Shown here: piece by piece, positions 8,882-18,537 of the stretch
Numbering within the stretch: the stretch's first letter is position 1
How the letters are laid out: each line of letters begins with the position of its first letter
Assembly (NCBI GenBank): GCA_945901795.1
Contig: CAMDLP010000008.1
Coordinates: 1-64,000, forward strand
Origin: Akkermansia muciniphila
Lineage (GTDB): Bacteria > Verrucomicrobiota > Verrucomicrobiia > Verrucomicrobiales > Akkermansiaceae
Length of the DNA: 64,000 nucleotides
Reading direction: 5' to 3'
Translations under genes and position numbers: made by a program
Notes under the pieces: model-generated
Told to the model about the DNA's origin: nothing
The model's input: the letters and a program-made list of their open reading frames with translations, nothing else
Database searches by the model: none

Positions 8882-11800
8882 TCACTGTCCGGGCGGATCG
8901 ATCATTTCAGCACGGATGAACTGGCGGGGAGCTCCGCTGACGGGTGTCGCGCTGCGGAAGATCATTTGGTTGGCCCCTTCCTCCACGACGGTGCAATGGA
9001 GCGATCCGCTCTGCCAGGTGGTCAGGTCCGAGCTGACCGCGCCAAGGAATTGCACGCCACGGCGACTGCTGCGCGGCAAGACGTATTCCAAGAAGCGATT
9101 GCCCGTGTCGGTCGTCATCCGCATCGCGGGCTTGGCCACCGACGAGGCCGAAAGCGGATCGGTGCCGGCGGCGTATTCCCACATCGTGGTGACGCCATCG
9201 CCATCGGCATCGTTGTTCCACTGGCTAGCGGGCCCGGTCAGGTTGGGATCGCTGCCGCCGAAGGTGCGGTAGCGCCATGGTTCGGGAGAGAGCAAGTCCT
9301 GATTGACTGCGGTGTCGCCCTGCGTGTTGTAGCTTGCCACTTGGAGCAGAATGTCTGAGACGCCGTTATCAAGGTTCACGGTGGCGGTGGTGGTCCCGGG
9401 AGGATATTCGCCAACCATCACGGGCGTGTCGCCGTTGACGGTCTTGCGGATCACATATCCGAGTTCGCTGTTGGCGGAATCGGACCAGTTGAGCCGCACC
9501 TGATTGAGGCCTTGGAAGGTCATCTGGACCGAACCGGGGGCTGTCGGCGCGGCGGAAGGTGCGGGTGAGAACTCCTTGGAACTGTCGCTGAACTGCCGGA
9601 ACGGGCGGTCGGGTATGCTGCCGATGTAGTTGGCGAGGCGCTTCTTGAGGTCGTAAGCGGTGGCGGGGTCTTGGCCGTAGAGGTTACTATCCTCGGTCGG
9701 ATCGGTGGTCAGATTGTAAAGCTGGTCATCGTCGAAGTAGGTCGGGTTGGTTATCGCGACGCCCCCACCAAGGCCGCTGTTATTGAGGTAATAGGGTCGC
9801 GGGACGGTTCCTCCCGTCGTTGTAGAGGCATTGTATTCCGGCCACCGGTAGCCGCTGGCGATCTGGGCGTAGACCGCTGGGGTGTAGCGCACGGCGATGT
9901 ATTTGCGGTTCTTGGTGCGGACGGCACGGGCGTAGCCGATCTCGCAGAATACGTCGTCACGGACCGCCGCACTGCTGCCGTTGAACACCGACACGAGGCT
10001 GACGCCGTCCACTGGACGGGTCGGCAGGGCGGAGGCCCCGGTCAGGGCGAGCAGCGTGGGGGCGATGTCCACCTGACTGACGACTTCATTGTAGGTCCGG
10101 CCTGGCGAGGTGATGCCACCGGGCCAGTTCATCACCAGCGGCACCTTCATGCCGAGATCGTAGAGCGAGGATTTCCCCCAAATGACCGGGCTGGAGAGCG
10201 TCTTCTCGCCGTGGTCGGAAGTGAAGATGATCAGCGTGTCGTTGCGGATGCCGTGCGCGGTCAGCTTGTTGAGGATGGCCTGGATCGAGTAATCGAGCCA
10301 GGTTTCGCGGGCGGAGATGAGGTCCTTGCCGCCGGTTTGCACCTGAGTGATGATCGACGAGCGCGTCGGCATGAATGAGTAGTCCTCGTTGGGCAGGTAG
10401 CCGGCGCTGGTGTAGGCCTTGTTGGCCCGCAGCGTGTAGTCGAGGTTGTTGTTCACGGGCCCGTGGTTGATGGTGGGAGCCATGTAGAGGAAGAAGCGCT
10501 CGTTGTGGTTTTCCTCGATGAAGCGCAGGGCGCGGCTGGTGATCCACTCCTGGTTGTGGACGTTGAGCTTGTCGCTGTAGAGTTCCTTGAGGTTGGCGTG
10601 GTAGAACGCGTCGACGTAGTCGAAGCCTTGGGCCCTCATGTTTTGGCAAACGACACGGTGGTTGTGCGCCATGGCTGCGTTGACCGCGGGATTGGTGGCC
10701 GGATCGGCGGCTTTCTCGTAGGTGAGGAGGCCCTTTGCCGCCCAGGTGGAGGTAACCTTGAGCTCGTCATCGAGCACGTGGGATTTCCCCACGAAGCCGG
10801 TGCGATAGCCGGCCTGTTGCAGCCAGGCACCAATGTTCTGCCCGTCGTGCTCCAGTTCGGTGTCCGACACGCCGAAGCGCCCGAGGGTTCCCAATGGATA
10901 GAGAGAGGTGAAGTTGGTGCTGGTGTTTCGCGACGGCCAACGGCTGGTGAGCAGCGAGTAGCGCGAGGGCCCGCAGACGGTCGAGGCAGCGAAGCCCGAG
11001 GTGAAACGCAGACCGGTGGTGGCAAGGGAATCAAGCGTCGGGGTGATGCAATTCCTACCCTCGAAGCCGAAGTGCTGTCCGCCGGCCATGTCGTCCACGT
11101 TGATGAGGATGATGTTCGGCCCGGCGGCGGTGGTCTGGGCCTTCACCTCGTAGTAGATGGAGGTGGCGGTGGCGACCAATTCGAGCCGACGAGTGGAAGG
11201 CAGGTCGAAATTGCGGGTGCGCATGGCCGCCGTGCTGCCGGAGAGTGATCCGAAGTTCGCCAGCACGAAACGGTCGCCGATGTTGTAGGGGCCGGTGAAA
11301 TTAGTGCCATCGAGAAGCCACTCCGACCCGACGTCGAGGACCAGTTTGGCGGCGCCGAGTTCGAGCGGCTCGCTGCCGCTGGAGTCCGGCTTGGTCTCCA
11401 CCGTGGCGGCGGAACCGACCGCGAATTCGTCGGCGGCGGAAGAGCCATTGTAGCCGAACGAAACGCCCGATCCGTCGATCACGAGGCGGACGGTTTTAGT
11501 GAGGTCGCGGCCGAGGGTCATGGCGCGCATCGAGAGCGCTCCCGCACCGGTCACGGTGAGCGAACCGTTGGTGATCAGGAGCTCGTCCGGACTGGTGGAT
11601 GCCGCGCTGTTGAGAATGACATCGTAGCCATTGATGATGGCATCGGCAGGAGACGCAGGCACGCCATCGGGGCTCCAGTTGGTGGCGTTGGTCCACAGGT
11701 TGTTTCCCGCGCCGTTGTCAAAACCTTCGGCTGCGGCAGGTGCGGTGACCGCGAAGGTGAAGCCGGCGATGCCCGCGCCGGTGGTCGCTCCGATTCCGGG

Positions 11801-13150
11801 AATCTCCTTGAAGGTGAGCGATTGGCCATTGGCAAGCGGCAGGCTCGGAAGGGTAAGCGTTCCCGTGGCGCTCGTCATGTTGGGGAAGTCGGTGTTCGTC
11901 GTTCCGTTGGAAACGCGGATGTCCCCGCCGGTGCCTTCGATGAAGGACCAACTTTTGAGAGCCAGTTGCAGGCCGACCGGCGCATTGAGCGTCCATGTCA
12001 GGGTTTCCGGGGTGGAGTTGACGTCGCCCGTGCCGTAGTTCAGCCCATCGACCCGATTGGAGTTCTCGCCCTGGATCCCGATTCCGCCGCCGCCAAGCTC
12101 ACTGATGGTCAGGTTTGCTCCGCCGGACTGGCTGCCCACCAAGGTGAAGGATTTCCCTAACAACGAGGCATCCACCACCGAGCCGACGTTGGTCTTGTCC
12201 CACTCCGCGACCATGTTGGAAAAGATCCCGCCGCTGGTGCTACTGGTCGAAGCATCAAGGGAAATGATCCCGGCGCTGTTGATGGAAAAACCCAGCGTGA
12301 TGGTTGCGGCGCTGGCGCTGGGTCCGATATACGGCGTGGTCGGTCCGTATCCGGTGCCGCTGTTGGCGAAAGTCACGACCGCGTCATTGGCCACCAAAGG
12401 AGGCGTGGGCTCCGCCACCACGTCGAAGGACAATCCGCTCAGCACGAAGCCCTGGGCATCCAAGTCCGTCGCGGAGTTGATGGTGAAATTGCCGGTGATT
12501 GCCTGGGCGGAGACATCGACCGTGCCGCCGGAGCCCGACAAGTCGTAGGCGGTTCCCGAGACTTTCATCTGGGTGCCCGCCGAGGTCGTGGCATTCGCGT
12601 AACCGATTTCCTGCAGCTTGAATTTCGTTCCGAGACCGCTGACCGTGGCGGTGATCTGCTCGGCGACGGCATCCACGAGGTGCGAGTTTTGACCTTGGAC
12701 GGAAAGGCCGGTGGTCAAGTTGCTGACGCGCAGGCTGACGCTCCCCGAGGACGTAAGCACGATACTGAAGGTCTGGCCCCACATGGAAGCATCACTGATC
12801 GTGCCGCAGGGGCCGTCGAACTCATCGACGTCGGCCGCCGGGCCTGAATTCACACAGGAGGCATTGAGGGTCACATTGCCCGAGCCATCCACCGTGAACG
12901 CCAAGGTGATCGTGCCGGTATTCTGGTTCGCGTTGGTCGCCACCGAGTTGCTATGGCTGAAGTCCACCTCCACAGCCGCCATTGCGGAACTGGCGCAGGC
13001 CAGCCAGCAAGCGGCGGCGACCAGAAGCCCGTCACATAACCGGGGAAGGCGGCGGAGCCGACTCGGGCTGTTTACAAAAGACGGGCCAATATCCGCATGA
13101 GCGGCGGTTGGCGTCAACGCAAGTGGGAAAAGACTGGATTTGATGTTCAT
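8882..13150 (-). CDS. Large multidomain sulfatase
   Basis: 1422-aa secreted protein. The start at 13150 gives an N-terminus with a basic region and a hydrophobic segment ending near ASSAMAAVEVDFSHS. Residues about 55-480 are two repeated beta-rich modules (the FAVDGSGNVTLNAS and GFSINSAGIISLDAS types), then a G8-like or pectate-lyase-like stretch to about 670. The sulfatase domain follows: metal-binding ILINVDDMAGGQ near 685, the formylglycine signature C-G-P-S-R with Cys726, and TSDHGEKT near 970. A fibronectin-III-like module and a calcium-binding-like DADGDGVTTMWEYAAGTDP precede the C-terminus. Cys726 would need oxidation by a formylglycine-generating enzyme or anaerobic maturase. The substrate is probably a sulfated polysaccharide (inference). 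Confidence 0.88.
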   Translation of the reverse strand: MNIKSSLFPLALTPTAAHADIGPSFVNSPSRLRRLPRLCDGLLVAAACWLACASSAMAAVEVDFSHSNSVATNANQNTGTITLAFTVDGSGNVTLNASCVNSGPAADVDEFDGPCGTISDASMWGQTFSIVLTSSGSVSLRVSNLTTGLSVQGQNSHLVDAVAEQITATVSGLGTKFKLQEIGYANATTSAGTQMKVSGTAYDLSGSGGTVDVSAQAITGNFTINSATDLDAQGFVLSGLSFDVVAEPTPPLVANDAVVTFANSGTGYGPTTPYIGPSASAATITLGFSINSAGIISLDASTSSTSGGIFSNMVAEWDKTNVGSVVDASLLGKSFTLVGSQSGGANLTISELGGGGIGIQGENSNRVDGLNYGTGDVNSTPETLTWTLNAPVGLQLALKSWSFIEGTGGDIRVSNGTTNTDFPNMTSATGTLTLPSLPLANGQSLTFKEIPGIGATTGAGIAGFTFAVTAPAAAEGFDNGAGNNLWTNATNWSPDGVPASPADAIINGYDVILNSAASTSPDELLITNGSLTVTGAGALSMRAMTLGRDLTKTVRLVIDGSGVSFGYNGSSAADEFAVGSAATVETKPDSSGSEPLELGAAKLVLDVGSEWLLDGTNFTGPYNIGDRFVLANFGSLSGSTAAMRTRNFDLPSTRRLELVATATSIYYEVKAQTTAAGPNIILINVDDMAGGQHFGFEGRNCITPTLDSLATTGLRFTSGFAASTVCGPSRYSLLTSRWPSRNTSTNFTSLYPLGTLGRFGVSDTELEHDGQNIGAWLQQAGYRTGFVGKSHVLDDELKVTSTWAAKGLLTYEKAADPATNPAVNAAMAHNHRVVCQNMRAQGFDYVDAFYHANLKELYSDKLNVHNQEWITSRALRFIEENHNERFFLYMAPTINHGPVNNNLDYTLRANKAYTSAGYLPNEDYSFMPTRSSIITQVQTGGKDLISARETWLDYSIQAILNKLTAHGIRNDTLIIFTSDHGEKTLSSPVIWGKSSLYDLGMKVPLVMNWPGGITSPGRTYNEVVSQVDIAPTLLALTGASALPTRPVDGVSLVSVFNGSSAAVRDDVFCEIGYARAVRTKNRKYIAVRYTPAVYAQIASGYRWPEYNASTTTGGTVPRPYYLNNSGLGGGVAITNPTYFDDDQLYNLTTDPTEDSNLYGQDPATAYDLKKRLANYIGSIPDRPFRQFSDSSKEFSPAPSAAPTAPGSVQMTFQGLNQVRLNWSDSANSELGYVIRKTVNGDTPVMVGEYPPGTTTATVNLDNGVSDILLQVASYNTQGDTAVNQDLLSPEPWRYRTFGGSDPNLTGPASQWNNDADGDGVTTMWEYAAGTDPLSASSVAKPAMRMTTDTGNRFLEYVLPRSSRRGVQFLGAVSSDLTTWQSGSLHCTVVEEGANQMIFRSATPVSGAPRQFIRAEMIDPPGQ

Positions 13151-13502
13151 GAAGTGGAAATTGGGAAATTCGGTTTGATGGGGCGAGGGCTGCCCGTTCT
13201 CTGTTTAAGGGGAAATTTAACGCAGATTAAAGATTCCTCATAGTCCACAAAGCGAGGACATCGACCGTATCTCTGGCCGGGATTCCAAGCCGTTCAGTCT
13301 CGCTCAATCCAGACCGGTTTCCGACCCGTCAAGTCGAACGAATGCTTGTCAGGTCGCCGGAAATGTCGTCGTTTTGAGGACTACCCAATTTCTGAAAAGT
13401 GGAGAACAATCAAACCCAGCAATAGTTTCTGAGCACAACCGATTGGGAGCCTCCGAAGCCCTATATTGAGCCTGTTTCGACGGCACGAGCTTAACATTCT
13501 CG
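13151..13502. other. Intergenic region between divergent sulfatase and GH genes
   Basis: About 350 bases separate the two divergent starts and must hold both promoters. The minus strand carries CTTTGTGGACTATG at 13239-13252, about 90 bases before the sulfatase start. The same 14-mer stands about 75 bases before the PEP-CTERM gene at 1188 in the same relative orientation. I see no ORF or RNA here. Confidence 0.5.
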
Positions 13503-14801
13503 ATGAAAACCACCCCGTCCACCCTTTTTGTGAGTCTTCTCTTGGCGGCATCTCTGCATGCGGAAGGGAGGGTCGATCCCTTGATTCCATATGCCGGCCC
13601 AAGCGCGAAAGGAGTGGATGTCTCCACCCTGAACGGCAAAGTCATGACCGGTTACCAGGGATGGTTCAATTGCCCGGACGATGGCGCCGGTCTCGGCTGG
13701 ACCCACTGGGCACGACAGGGGGCAAAACCATTCGCCCCCGGAAATGTCACCGTCGATCTGTGGCCCGATATGTCCGAGGCCACCGCTGAAGAGCGCTTCC
13801 CGACCGGCTTCAAACTCGCGAACGGAGAACCCGCGGTCGTTTTCAGCTCCTACAACCGCGCCACGGTGTTGCGGCATTTCAAGTGGATGCGCGACTACGG
13901 GATCGATGGGGTCTTCGTGCAACGTTTCGCCAACGGTCTGACAGCTGAATCCACCCGGCATCACAAGGACATGGTGCTCTCCAATTGCCGGGAAGGCGCC
14001 AATCTCGCCGGCCGGACCTATGCGGTTATGTATGACCTCAGCGGACTTCGCGCCGGTCAGACGAGCGTCGTCTCGGACGACTGGAAGATGCTCCGGAACC
14101 GGATGGCGATGGGCCGGGACCCCGCCTACCTGCACCACGAGGGCAAGCCTCTCGTCGCGATCTGGGGGATCGGTTTCAACGACGGTCGCGAATACACGCT
14201 CCAGGAGTGCCGCGCGCTGGTCGAGTTTTTCAAAGCCGATGGCTGCTCGGTCATGCTCGGCGTGCCCACGGGGTGGCGCGATCAAGACCGGGATGCCGTC
14301 ACCGACCCAGCATTCCATGACTTGCTGAAACTCGCCGATGTCATCAGCCCTTGGACTCCCGGTCGCTACAACACCCCCGCCGATGCCAGCGCCCACGCCG
14401 ACAAGTATTACACGGCGGATATCGCGTGGTGCCGCGAGCGGGCCATCGATGTTCTGCCGGTGGTCTTCCCGGGATTCAGTTGGCACAACTTGAAGCCGCA
14501 GGATCCTTTGAACCAAATCCCTCGGCTGAAGGGTGAATTCCTGTGGTCCCAGTTCGCCGGTGCCAAGAAAGCAGGCGCCTCCATGATCTATGTGGCCATG
14601 TTTGATGAGGTTGACGAAGGAACCGCCATCTTCAAATGCACCAACAGTCCCCCGGTCGGCACCAACCGGTTCCTTACCTACGAGGGACTGCCCAGCGATC
14701 ACTACCTCTGGCTAACAGGGGAGGGCGGCCGCTTGCTCCGAGGCGAGCGCGTCATGCAAAAATCGGTCCCCGAGCGCCCGGAATCTGCTAAAAACGACTA
14801 A
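13503..14801 (+). CDS. Glycoside hydrolase family 71/99-like protein
   Basis: 432-aa secreted protein with a signal peptide (MKTTPSTLFVSLLLAASLHA). The body matches GH71/99-like proteins, often annotated as xylosidase/arabinosidase: GYQGWFNCPDDGAGLGWTHW near residue 44, VTVDLWPDMSEA, RHFKWMRDYGIDGVFVQRF, and a C-terminal AMFDEVDEGTAIFKC motif. This family acts on mannans or related glycans, with acidic residues in a TIM barrel. It is divergent from the sulfatase and convergent with a two-component system, which suggests a small polysaccharide-use locus. The exact substrate cannot be told from sequence. Confidence 0.8.
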   Translation: MKTTPSTLFVSLLLAASLHAEGRVDPLIPYAGPSAKGVDVSTLNGKVMTGYQGWFNCPDDGAGLGWTHWARQGAKPFAPGNVTVDLWPDMSEATAEERFPTGFKLANGEPAVVFSSYNRATVLRHFKWMRDYGIDGVFVQRFANGLTAESTRHHKDMVLSNCREGANLAGRTYAVMYDLSGLRAGQTSVVSDDWKMLRNRMAMGRDPAYLHHEGKPLVAIWGIGFNDGREYTLQECRALVEFFKADGCSVMLGVPTGWRDQDRDAVTDPAFHDLLKLADVISPWTPGRYNTPADASAHADKYYTADIAWCRERAIDVLPVVFPGFSWHNLKPQDPLNQIPRLKGEFLWSQFAGAKKAGASMIYVAMFDEVDEGTAIFKCTNSPPVGTNRFLTYEGLPSDHYLWLTGEGGRLLRGERVMQKSVPERPESAKND

Positions 14802-14809
14802 CCTGACGA

Positions 14810-15442
14810 TCAAGACAGGTATTTGATGATCGCCTCCACCTTGCTGCGGACATGCAGCTTGAAGCAGATGCGCCTCACGTAAGTCCGGACGGTGGGCACC
14901 GTGAGGTCCAGCTGATCCGCCACTTCCTTGTGGATGTATCCGGCGGCCAATAGCTTGAGAACCTCGGTTTCCCGCGGGGATAGTGTTTCCCGTTCGTCCT
15001 GGGTTTGCCGCTCTTCCCGGAAATACATCGCCATCTTCCGCGCGATGGGACCGGAGAACGGAGACTCGCCGGCGAACACATCGCGGATCGCCTCGAGAAT
15101 GTCGTTCGAATTGCTCGATTTGATGAGATAGCCGCTCGCACCCTCCTTCAGCGCCCGAAAAATGTTGTCCTCCTCCTCGTAGGCCGTGAGCATCACCACT
15201 TCGAGTTTTGGCAGGCGCTTCTTCAGCCCGCGGATGCAGTCGATGCCTGATTTTCCGGGCAGGTTGATATCCATTAGAACGACGTCAGGCCGGAGCGCGG
15301 GGATCTTTATCTCGGCCTCCTCGGCGGAGGAAGCCGCACCCAAAAAGGTGATGTCCTTCGCGCCCTTGATGATTTCGATCAGGTGCTGCTGGAGCCGGAG
15401 GTCGTCTTCGACGATGACGACGCTTTTTTTCTCGGGGATCAT
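14810..15442 (-). CDS. LuxR/NarL-family response regulator
   Basis: 210 aa. The receiver domain has the acidic pocket (VEDD, residues 11-14), phosphoacceptor Asp58 in VVLMDINLPGKSG and a conserved Lys in SGYLIKSSN. A LuxR-type helix-turn-helix follows (LSPRETEVLKLLAAGYIHKE to VRTYVRRICFKLHVRSK). It is the partner of the histidine kinase whose stop lies 19 bases upstream on the same strand. It probably activates transcription when phosphorylated. The targets are unknown; the neighbouring sulfatase and hydrolase genes are candidates. Confidence 0.92.
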   Translation of the reverse strand: MIPEKKSVVIVEDDLRLQQHLIEIIKGAKDITFLGAASSAEEAEIKIPALRPDVVLMDINLPGKSGIDCIRGLKKRLPKLEVVMLTAYEEEDNIFRALKEGASGYLIKSSNSNDILEAIRDVFAGESPFSGPIARKMAMYFREERQTQDERETLSPRETEVLKLLAAGYIHKEVADQLDLTVPTVRTYVRRICFKLHVRSKVEAIIKYLS

Positions 15443-15461
15443 TGGATTCCTATTTGGTGAA

Positions 15462-17096
15462 TTATGCCACTGACGCAGTTAGGATAATCCGCAGACCTCC
15501 CTCGGCAAGGTGCTCGAACGTGCAATTACCAGCGATGGATTTCATGCGGCTTTTGAGGCTGTCGAGCCCGAGACCGGTGCGGCGGGATTTTTCGGAGATA
15601 CCAATACCATTGTCGGTAACCGTAATGGTCAGAATGTTCTTTTCCAGTTCGATTTTCATGTCGAGCTCAGTGGCCTGGGAATGTTTCAGCACGTTGTTCA
15701 CGCCTTCTTTGACCGCGAGGCTCACATTGTGCCGGAATTCATAGCTGATGGTTTGATTCTCCATGACGAACACGGCGTCCACCCGGCAACGGATATTCTT
15801 CAAGCGGCAGAGTTCGTTGACGAGTCGGTAGAGGAAATCCACGAGCGATTCCAAGTCGTCGTTGTTTGGATTGAGCATCCACACGGATTCCGATAGGGCG
15901 CCGATCAAGTCGCGGGACATGGAGGAAATTTGTCCGAACGCCTTGTTCGCCTCCTCATGGAGGATGGTGTTGTCGGCATGGGAGGCGACCAACGAGATGT
16001 GGGAAACCCGCGTGCCAATGTCGTCATGCAGATCCAGCGCGATCCGCCGCCGCTCCTCGGAAATCATCCGCTCCTGCTCCATATGGAGGCGGATTTTCCG
16101 GCGGATCAAATAACGTCCGACCAGGATCGAAATCAAGGCGAGGACCAAGGCAGTGCTTCCCCAGAACCAGAAACTCTTCCAGAAGACCCTCGGGACGACC
16201 AGAGAAATGGCGGATCCCGATTGCAGGGGCTCTCCCGTTAACGAGAGGTCTTCCACCACGAAGCGGTATTTCCCGGCGGGCAGGCGCTCGTAGATCGCCG
16301 TGAAGTTGCCGCCCAATCCCGTGCTGTAGGCTTCTTGCCAGCGGATTTCCAAGTTTTCGCGGCCAGCGATGTCAGGAGGGATCTGGATCCGGGTCGTCCA
16401 GTCGGCATGGGCGTTGATGTCGTCATCGACGATCAGCAGGATCGGAGATGAATTCTTCTGATCGTCAGGCTTGAGTTCGCTTGCCATCGAGGCATGGGTG
16501 CCGGACTTGTTCCACACCGCCTTGGGTCCTTCCGGGAATCCGCTGTCGGACATCAGGACCTTGGTGGTGGACCCGGATCTCCCCATCGAGGAGACCCCTA
16601 TATCCCTGATTGCATAGATCCCGACGAGCGTGGCGGGTCCGGCGGTGGTCATGGTGAGGGACATGGAGACCGCGTCAGGTGGGACGGTGACCCCTTCCAC
16701 CCGCGGGGTGAAATCGGAGTCCTCGATTGTTTTTCTCCAGCCCGCGCTGCGACCGCTAGCGGGGAAGGGGTCCACTTGGATCGGGTCACCCTTCTGGTTG
16801 AAAAACACCACCCGGAGGAAAATGGTATCCGCTTGTTGGCTCCAATCCTCATCGAGGCCTTCGAGTTTGTAACGCACGGACAGCGACCTGGGTTTCACGA
16901 AGAAACGCAGGTCGTTGGTTCCCGCCGGTAGCGTGAGATCAAGCCCCCGCTGGGCTCTCTGATCCCGGTTCACGAAGACATCCACGGACGTGGCTTCCGC
17001 TGCCGCGAGCCCCCCGTGCAGGGAGTAGGAGCAGGCGGTAAGCAGGAGGATTCGGTGGGTCACAGTCAAATCTGAGCACGACGATAGCACCGCCAT
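15462..17096 (-). CDS. NarL-type sensor histidine kinase with Y_Y_Y-like sensor region
   Basis: 544 aa from the ATG at 17096, chosen because it precedes a signal-peptide-like segment (HRILLLTACSYSLHGGLAAA); GTG at 17063 is an alternative, and the frame is open to 17315. The extracytoplasmic part contains VRYKLEGLDEDW, typical of the Y_Y_Y fold, and a second module PAGKYRFVVEDLSLTGEP. One transmembrane helix (SFWFWGSTALVLALISILV) leads to a HisKA_3 dimerisation helix with His357 in LDLHDDIG. An HATPase domain follows (EGVNNVLKHSQA, DNGIGI, GLGLDSLKSR). It is cotranscribed with the response regulator downstream. Confidence 0.9.
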   Translation of the reverse strand: MAVLSSCSDLTVTHRILLLTACSYSLHGGLAAAEATSVDVFVNRDQRAQRGLDLTLPAGTNDLRFFVKPRSLSVRYKLEGLDEDWSQQADTIFLRVVFFNQKGDPIQVDPFPASGRSAGWRKTIEDSDFTPRVEGVTVPPDAVSMSLTMTTAGPATLVGIYAIRDIGVSSMGRSGSTTKVLMSDSGFPEGPKAVWNKSGTHASMASELKPDDQKNSSPILLIVDDDINAHADWTTRIQIPPDIAGRENLEIRWQEAYSTGLGGNFTAIYERLPAGKYRFVVEDLSLTGEPLQSGSAISLVVPRVFWKSFWFWGSTALVLALISILVGRYLIRRKIRLHMEQERMISEERRRIALDLHDDIGTRVSHISLVASHADNTILHEEANKAFGQISSMSRDLIGALSESVWMLNPNNDDLESLVDFLYRLVNELCRLKNIRCRVDAVFVMENQTISYEFRHNVSLAVKEGVNNVLKHSQATELDMKIELEKNILTITVTDNGIGISEKSRRTGLGLDSLKSRMKSIAGNCTFEHLAEGGLRIILTASVA

Positions 17097-17265
17097 GGGT
17101 CGATTCAAGCAAGACCTCTGACTTTCCAAGGCCCCGAAGGGTTGCTTGTCCCTGAGGCGGAGTATTGGTCCGATTTCGAAGGTCTCCGCCTCATTTCGCG
17201 CTGATGAAAACTGGATTGGCAAAGCCGATGCGTTGACTAGCCTGTGGTGGATCGATCCGCTTCCC

Positions 17266-17750
17266 ATGTCACTCCAATCGTTCATTCTGTCAGCGCACTT
17301 CGCCGCAGCCATCATCGGCTTGGGCGGTTCGACGGGCGCATGGGGCGGGGACCTCGATCGACTCTCGATTACAGATCTGCAGCGGCGGTTGACGCTGCCC
17401 GCCGACTACAAGGGCGACGGCGAGAACCTCCTGTCGGCGTTGCAAGGCGGCACCGCCGCTCGCACGCGTCCCATCTTTTGGCACTGGACCGGCAAGGGCG
17501 CCGAGCCGGACTATTGGCCGCGTCTCGCCGTGCGTGACGCTGACTGGAAACTGGTGATGACGGCGGATCAAAACGTGTCGAACTGCACCATTTGAAATCG
17601 GATCGCGTCGAAGACACCGGCAACCAGCAGTCGAAGGATCATCCCGAGATTGTCGCCCGCCTGACGAAGCTCGCGCTTGACTGGAAAGCCACGTTGCCCA
17701 CCAAGGTGGACCCCACCTGTGTCAGCCCGGACCGGCGCGCGGCCAAATAG
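17266..17750 (+). pseudogene. Sulfatase remnant (C-terminal part, frameshifted)
   Basis: An ATG at 17266 begins a signal-like peptide that runs straight into the end of a sulfatase: GENLLSALQGG, RPIFWHWTG, AVRDADWKLVMT. At about 17577 the frame breaks. Shifting frame restores ELHHLKSDRVEDTGN, then HPEIVARLTKLALDWKATLP, ending at the TAG at 17748. The whole catalytic part, including the Cys-x-Pro-x-Arg signature, is missing. This is an internal deletion plus a frameshift, so no active enzyme is made. Confidence 0.75.
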
Positions 17751-17850
17751 AATTTGAAACAACGAAAACCCCCTCGCCATGTTCCGGGCCATCAAAGACA
17801 GCCGGAAATCCTGATTTGACAAATGCTTCACTGTAAAACATTGTTTATTC

Positions 17851-18078
17851 ATGATCAAGACCATCACCAAAATCGGCAACTCTCACGGCATCATCTTTGA
17901 TTCGGCGTTGCTCCAACTCGCCCACCTCAATCCGGGCGACGAGGTGAATGTGGAAGTGCACTCCGGGGGTACCATTACAATCACTCCCATGATGCCGGCT
18001 CCGAACCCAGCGGAATTCAGCGCCAAGGTCGAAGACGTAATGCAGCGGTATGCCCAAACCATGAAGCGCCTCGCATGA
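17851..18078 (+). CDS. AbrB/MazE-family antitoxin
   Basis: 75 aa. The N-terminus (KTITKIGNSHGIIFDSALLQ) is a SpoVT/AbrB-type swapped-hairpin DNA-binding domain, with GDEVNVEVHSGGTITITP completing it. The C-terminal tail is likely the toxin-binding region. It overlaps the Doc toxin gene by four bases (ATGA), the usual antitoxin-first order. It should neutralise Doc and repress the shared promoter. The module looks intact, unlike most other toxin genes in this window. Confidence 0.88.
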   Translation: MIKTITKIGNSHGIIFDSALLQLAHLNPGDEVNVEVHSGGTITITPMMPAPNPAEFSAKVEDVMQRYAQTMKRLA

Positions 18079-18473
18079 GTCCGGACCCCAACAAGTGCAT
18101 TCACCTCTCGCCGGATCAGGTTCTTGAAATCCATGCCGCGGCGATCCGGCTTTACGGCGACTCTGCGGGTCTTCGCGATTCCGCTTTGCTTCATTCGGCA
18201 ACTGCCGCACCCCAAGCCACGTTCGGCGGCCAATCCGCCTTCGCGGACACCGTGGAAGTCGCCGCAGCCTATCTGTTTTATCTCTGCAGCAACCATCCTT
18301 TTGTCGATGGTAACAAGCGTGTGGCCCTCGGTGCGTGCCTCGTCTTCCTCGAACTCAACGGCTACGAACCTGCACCTGATAGCGAAGACTGGGAAAACCT
18401 CACCCTCGCCGTCGCCGCCGGGCTTCTCTCGCGGGACGACGTCACGGCCACGCTGCGCAAACTGCTGCGTTGA
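18075..18473 (+). CDS. doc: Doc-type Fic-family toxin
   Basis: 132 aa. The Fic motif HPFVDGNKRV covers residues 74-83 and keeps the catalytic His, the anion-hole Asp-Gly-Asn and Arg. Doc proteins phosphorylate elongation factor Tu and stop translation. The length is close to phage P1 Doc (126 aa). The start overlaps the AbrB-like antitoxin stop by four bases. In P1 the antitoxin is Phd; AbrB-type partners are a known alternative. Confidence 0.9.
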   Translation: MSPDPNKCIHLSPDQVLEIHAAAIRLYGDSAGLRDSALLHSATAAPQATFGGQSAFADTVEVAAAYLFYLCSNHPFVDGNKRVALGACLVFLELNGYEPAPDSEDWENLTLAVAAGLLSRDDVTATLRKLLR

Positions 18474-18537
18474 ATCGCGGTGTGGATCACCCTCAAATAC
18501 CCCCTGAAATCCGCAGTCCCAATTGCGGATTCCAGGA

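Noticed and set aside
10463-11248. 261-aa plus-strand frame
   Set aside because: Lies inside the sulfatase gene on the other strand, directly over the catalytic region.
13491-14702. 403-aa minus-strand frame opposite the GH71/99-like gene
   Set aside because: No domain signature; the plus-strand gene has a signal peptide and clear family motifs.
15510-15896. 128-aa plus-strand frame
   Set aside because: Complement of the kinase ATPase domain, whose motifs are unmistakable.
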